DNA of 5,629 nt, taken from positions 1-5,629 of the forward strand of contig BJFZ01000076.1 in assembly GCA_014190175.1 (NCBI GenBank). Reading direction: 5' to 3'. The position numbers were made by a program, and so were the translations under genes. How positions within the stretch are numbered: the first letter of the stretch is position 1; each line of letters opens with the position of its first letter. The notes under the pieces are model-generated. The model ran no database searches. It was not told the DNA's origin and worked only from the letters and a program-made list of their open reading frames with translations. The stretch comes from Actinomycetes bacterium. Lineage in GTDB: Bacteria > Actinomycetota > Actinomycetes > Nanopelagicales > Nanopelagicaceae. Positions 5,577-5,629 of this stretch are shown here, in pieces.

Positions 5577-5629
5577 TATAAATGATGGATTTTGGCTACC
5601 GAATTGAATCCGGGGCCCCAAGCATTGAG

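Noticed and set aside
5601..5622. Resemblance to a tRNA 3' end (TTGAATCC followed by GGGGCCCC), as in an integration site
   Set aside because: The five bases on each side of the would-be T-loop are not complementary and no cloverleaf can be drawn from the bases before it.
5582..5629. Plus-strand frame from ATG 5582 open to the right edge (16 codons, MMDFGYRIESG...)
   Set aside because: Too short to judge, no ribosome binding site or leaderless-type -10 at the right distance; it might be the start of a divergent gene but cannot be supported here.

Overview
This window looks like an accessory, defence-type segment of a chromosome from a bacterium with moderate to low GC, most likely an actinobacterium. 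Two things suggest this. Four predicted transcription-unit starts share a -10-like hexamer separated from the ATG by exactly 6 bases, the geometry of leaderless transcription common in Actinobacteria. The large helicase and the endonuclease also belong to families I associate with Actinobacteria. The AT-leaning composition would fit a low-GC freshwater lineage, but that part is inference.

Layout. At 1-372 (minus) is the N-terminal part of a gene resembling HNH restriction endonucleases with an N-terminal SRA-like (ScoMcrA-type) domain; it runs off the left edge. A 191-base spacer (373-563) holds its promoter, three degenerate GTACA/CTAA repeats around a perfect 10-bp palindrome, and two hairpins. 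At 564-845 (minus) is a 93-aa gene resembling the DUF7249 small proteins of phages and accessory DNA. It is divergent from the main gene at 949-4065 (plus), a 1038-aa UvrD/helicase IV-like SF1 helicase with an N-terminal coiled coil, a PD-(D/E)XK-like nuclease inserted between its helicase motifs, and a small C-terminal domain. A hairpin at 4083-4113 lies between this gene and a convergent two-gene operon. That operon (minus, read from 5541 down to 4209) begins with an unrecognised 137-aa protein. It overlaps a 309-aa protein that joins an AIG2/gamma-glutamylcyclotransferase-like fold to a HEPN-like C-terminal domain with an R-x4-H motif.

How the parts may work together. No single known system covers the window. 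It reads as adjacent, separately transcribed modules: a modification-sensing endonuclease candidate, a helicase-nuclease, and an overlapping gene pair ending in a HEPN protein, which has the form of a toxin-antitoxin or abortive-infection module. The GGCT-HEPN pair is the best candidate for something undescribed. No stretch over 300 bases lacks a gene, and I see no tRNA, rRNA, CRISPR array or transposase.
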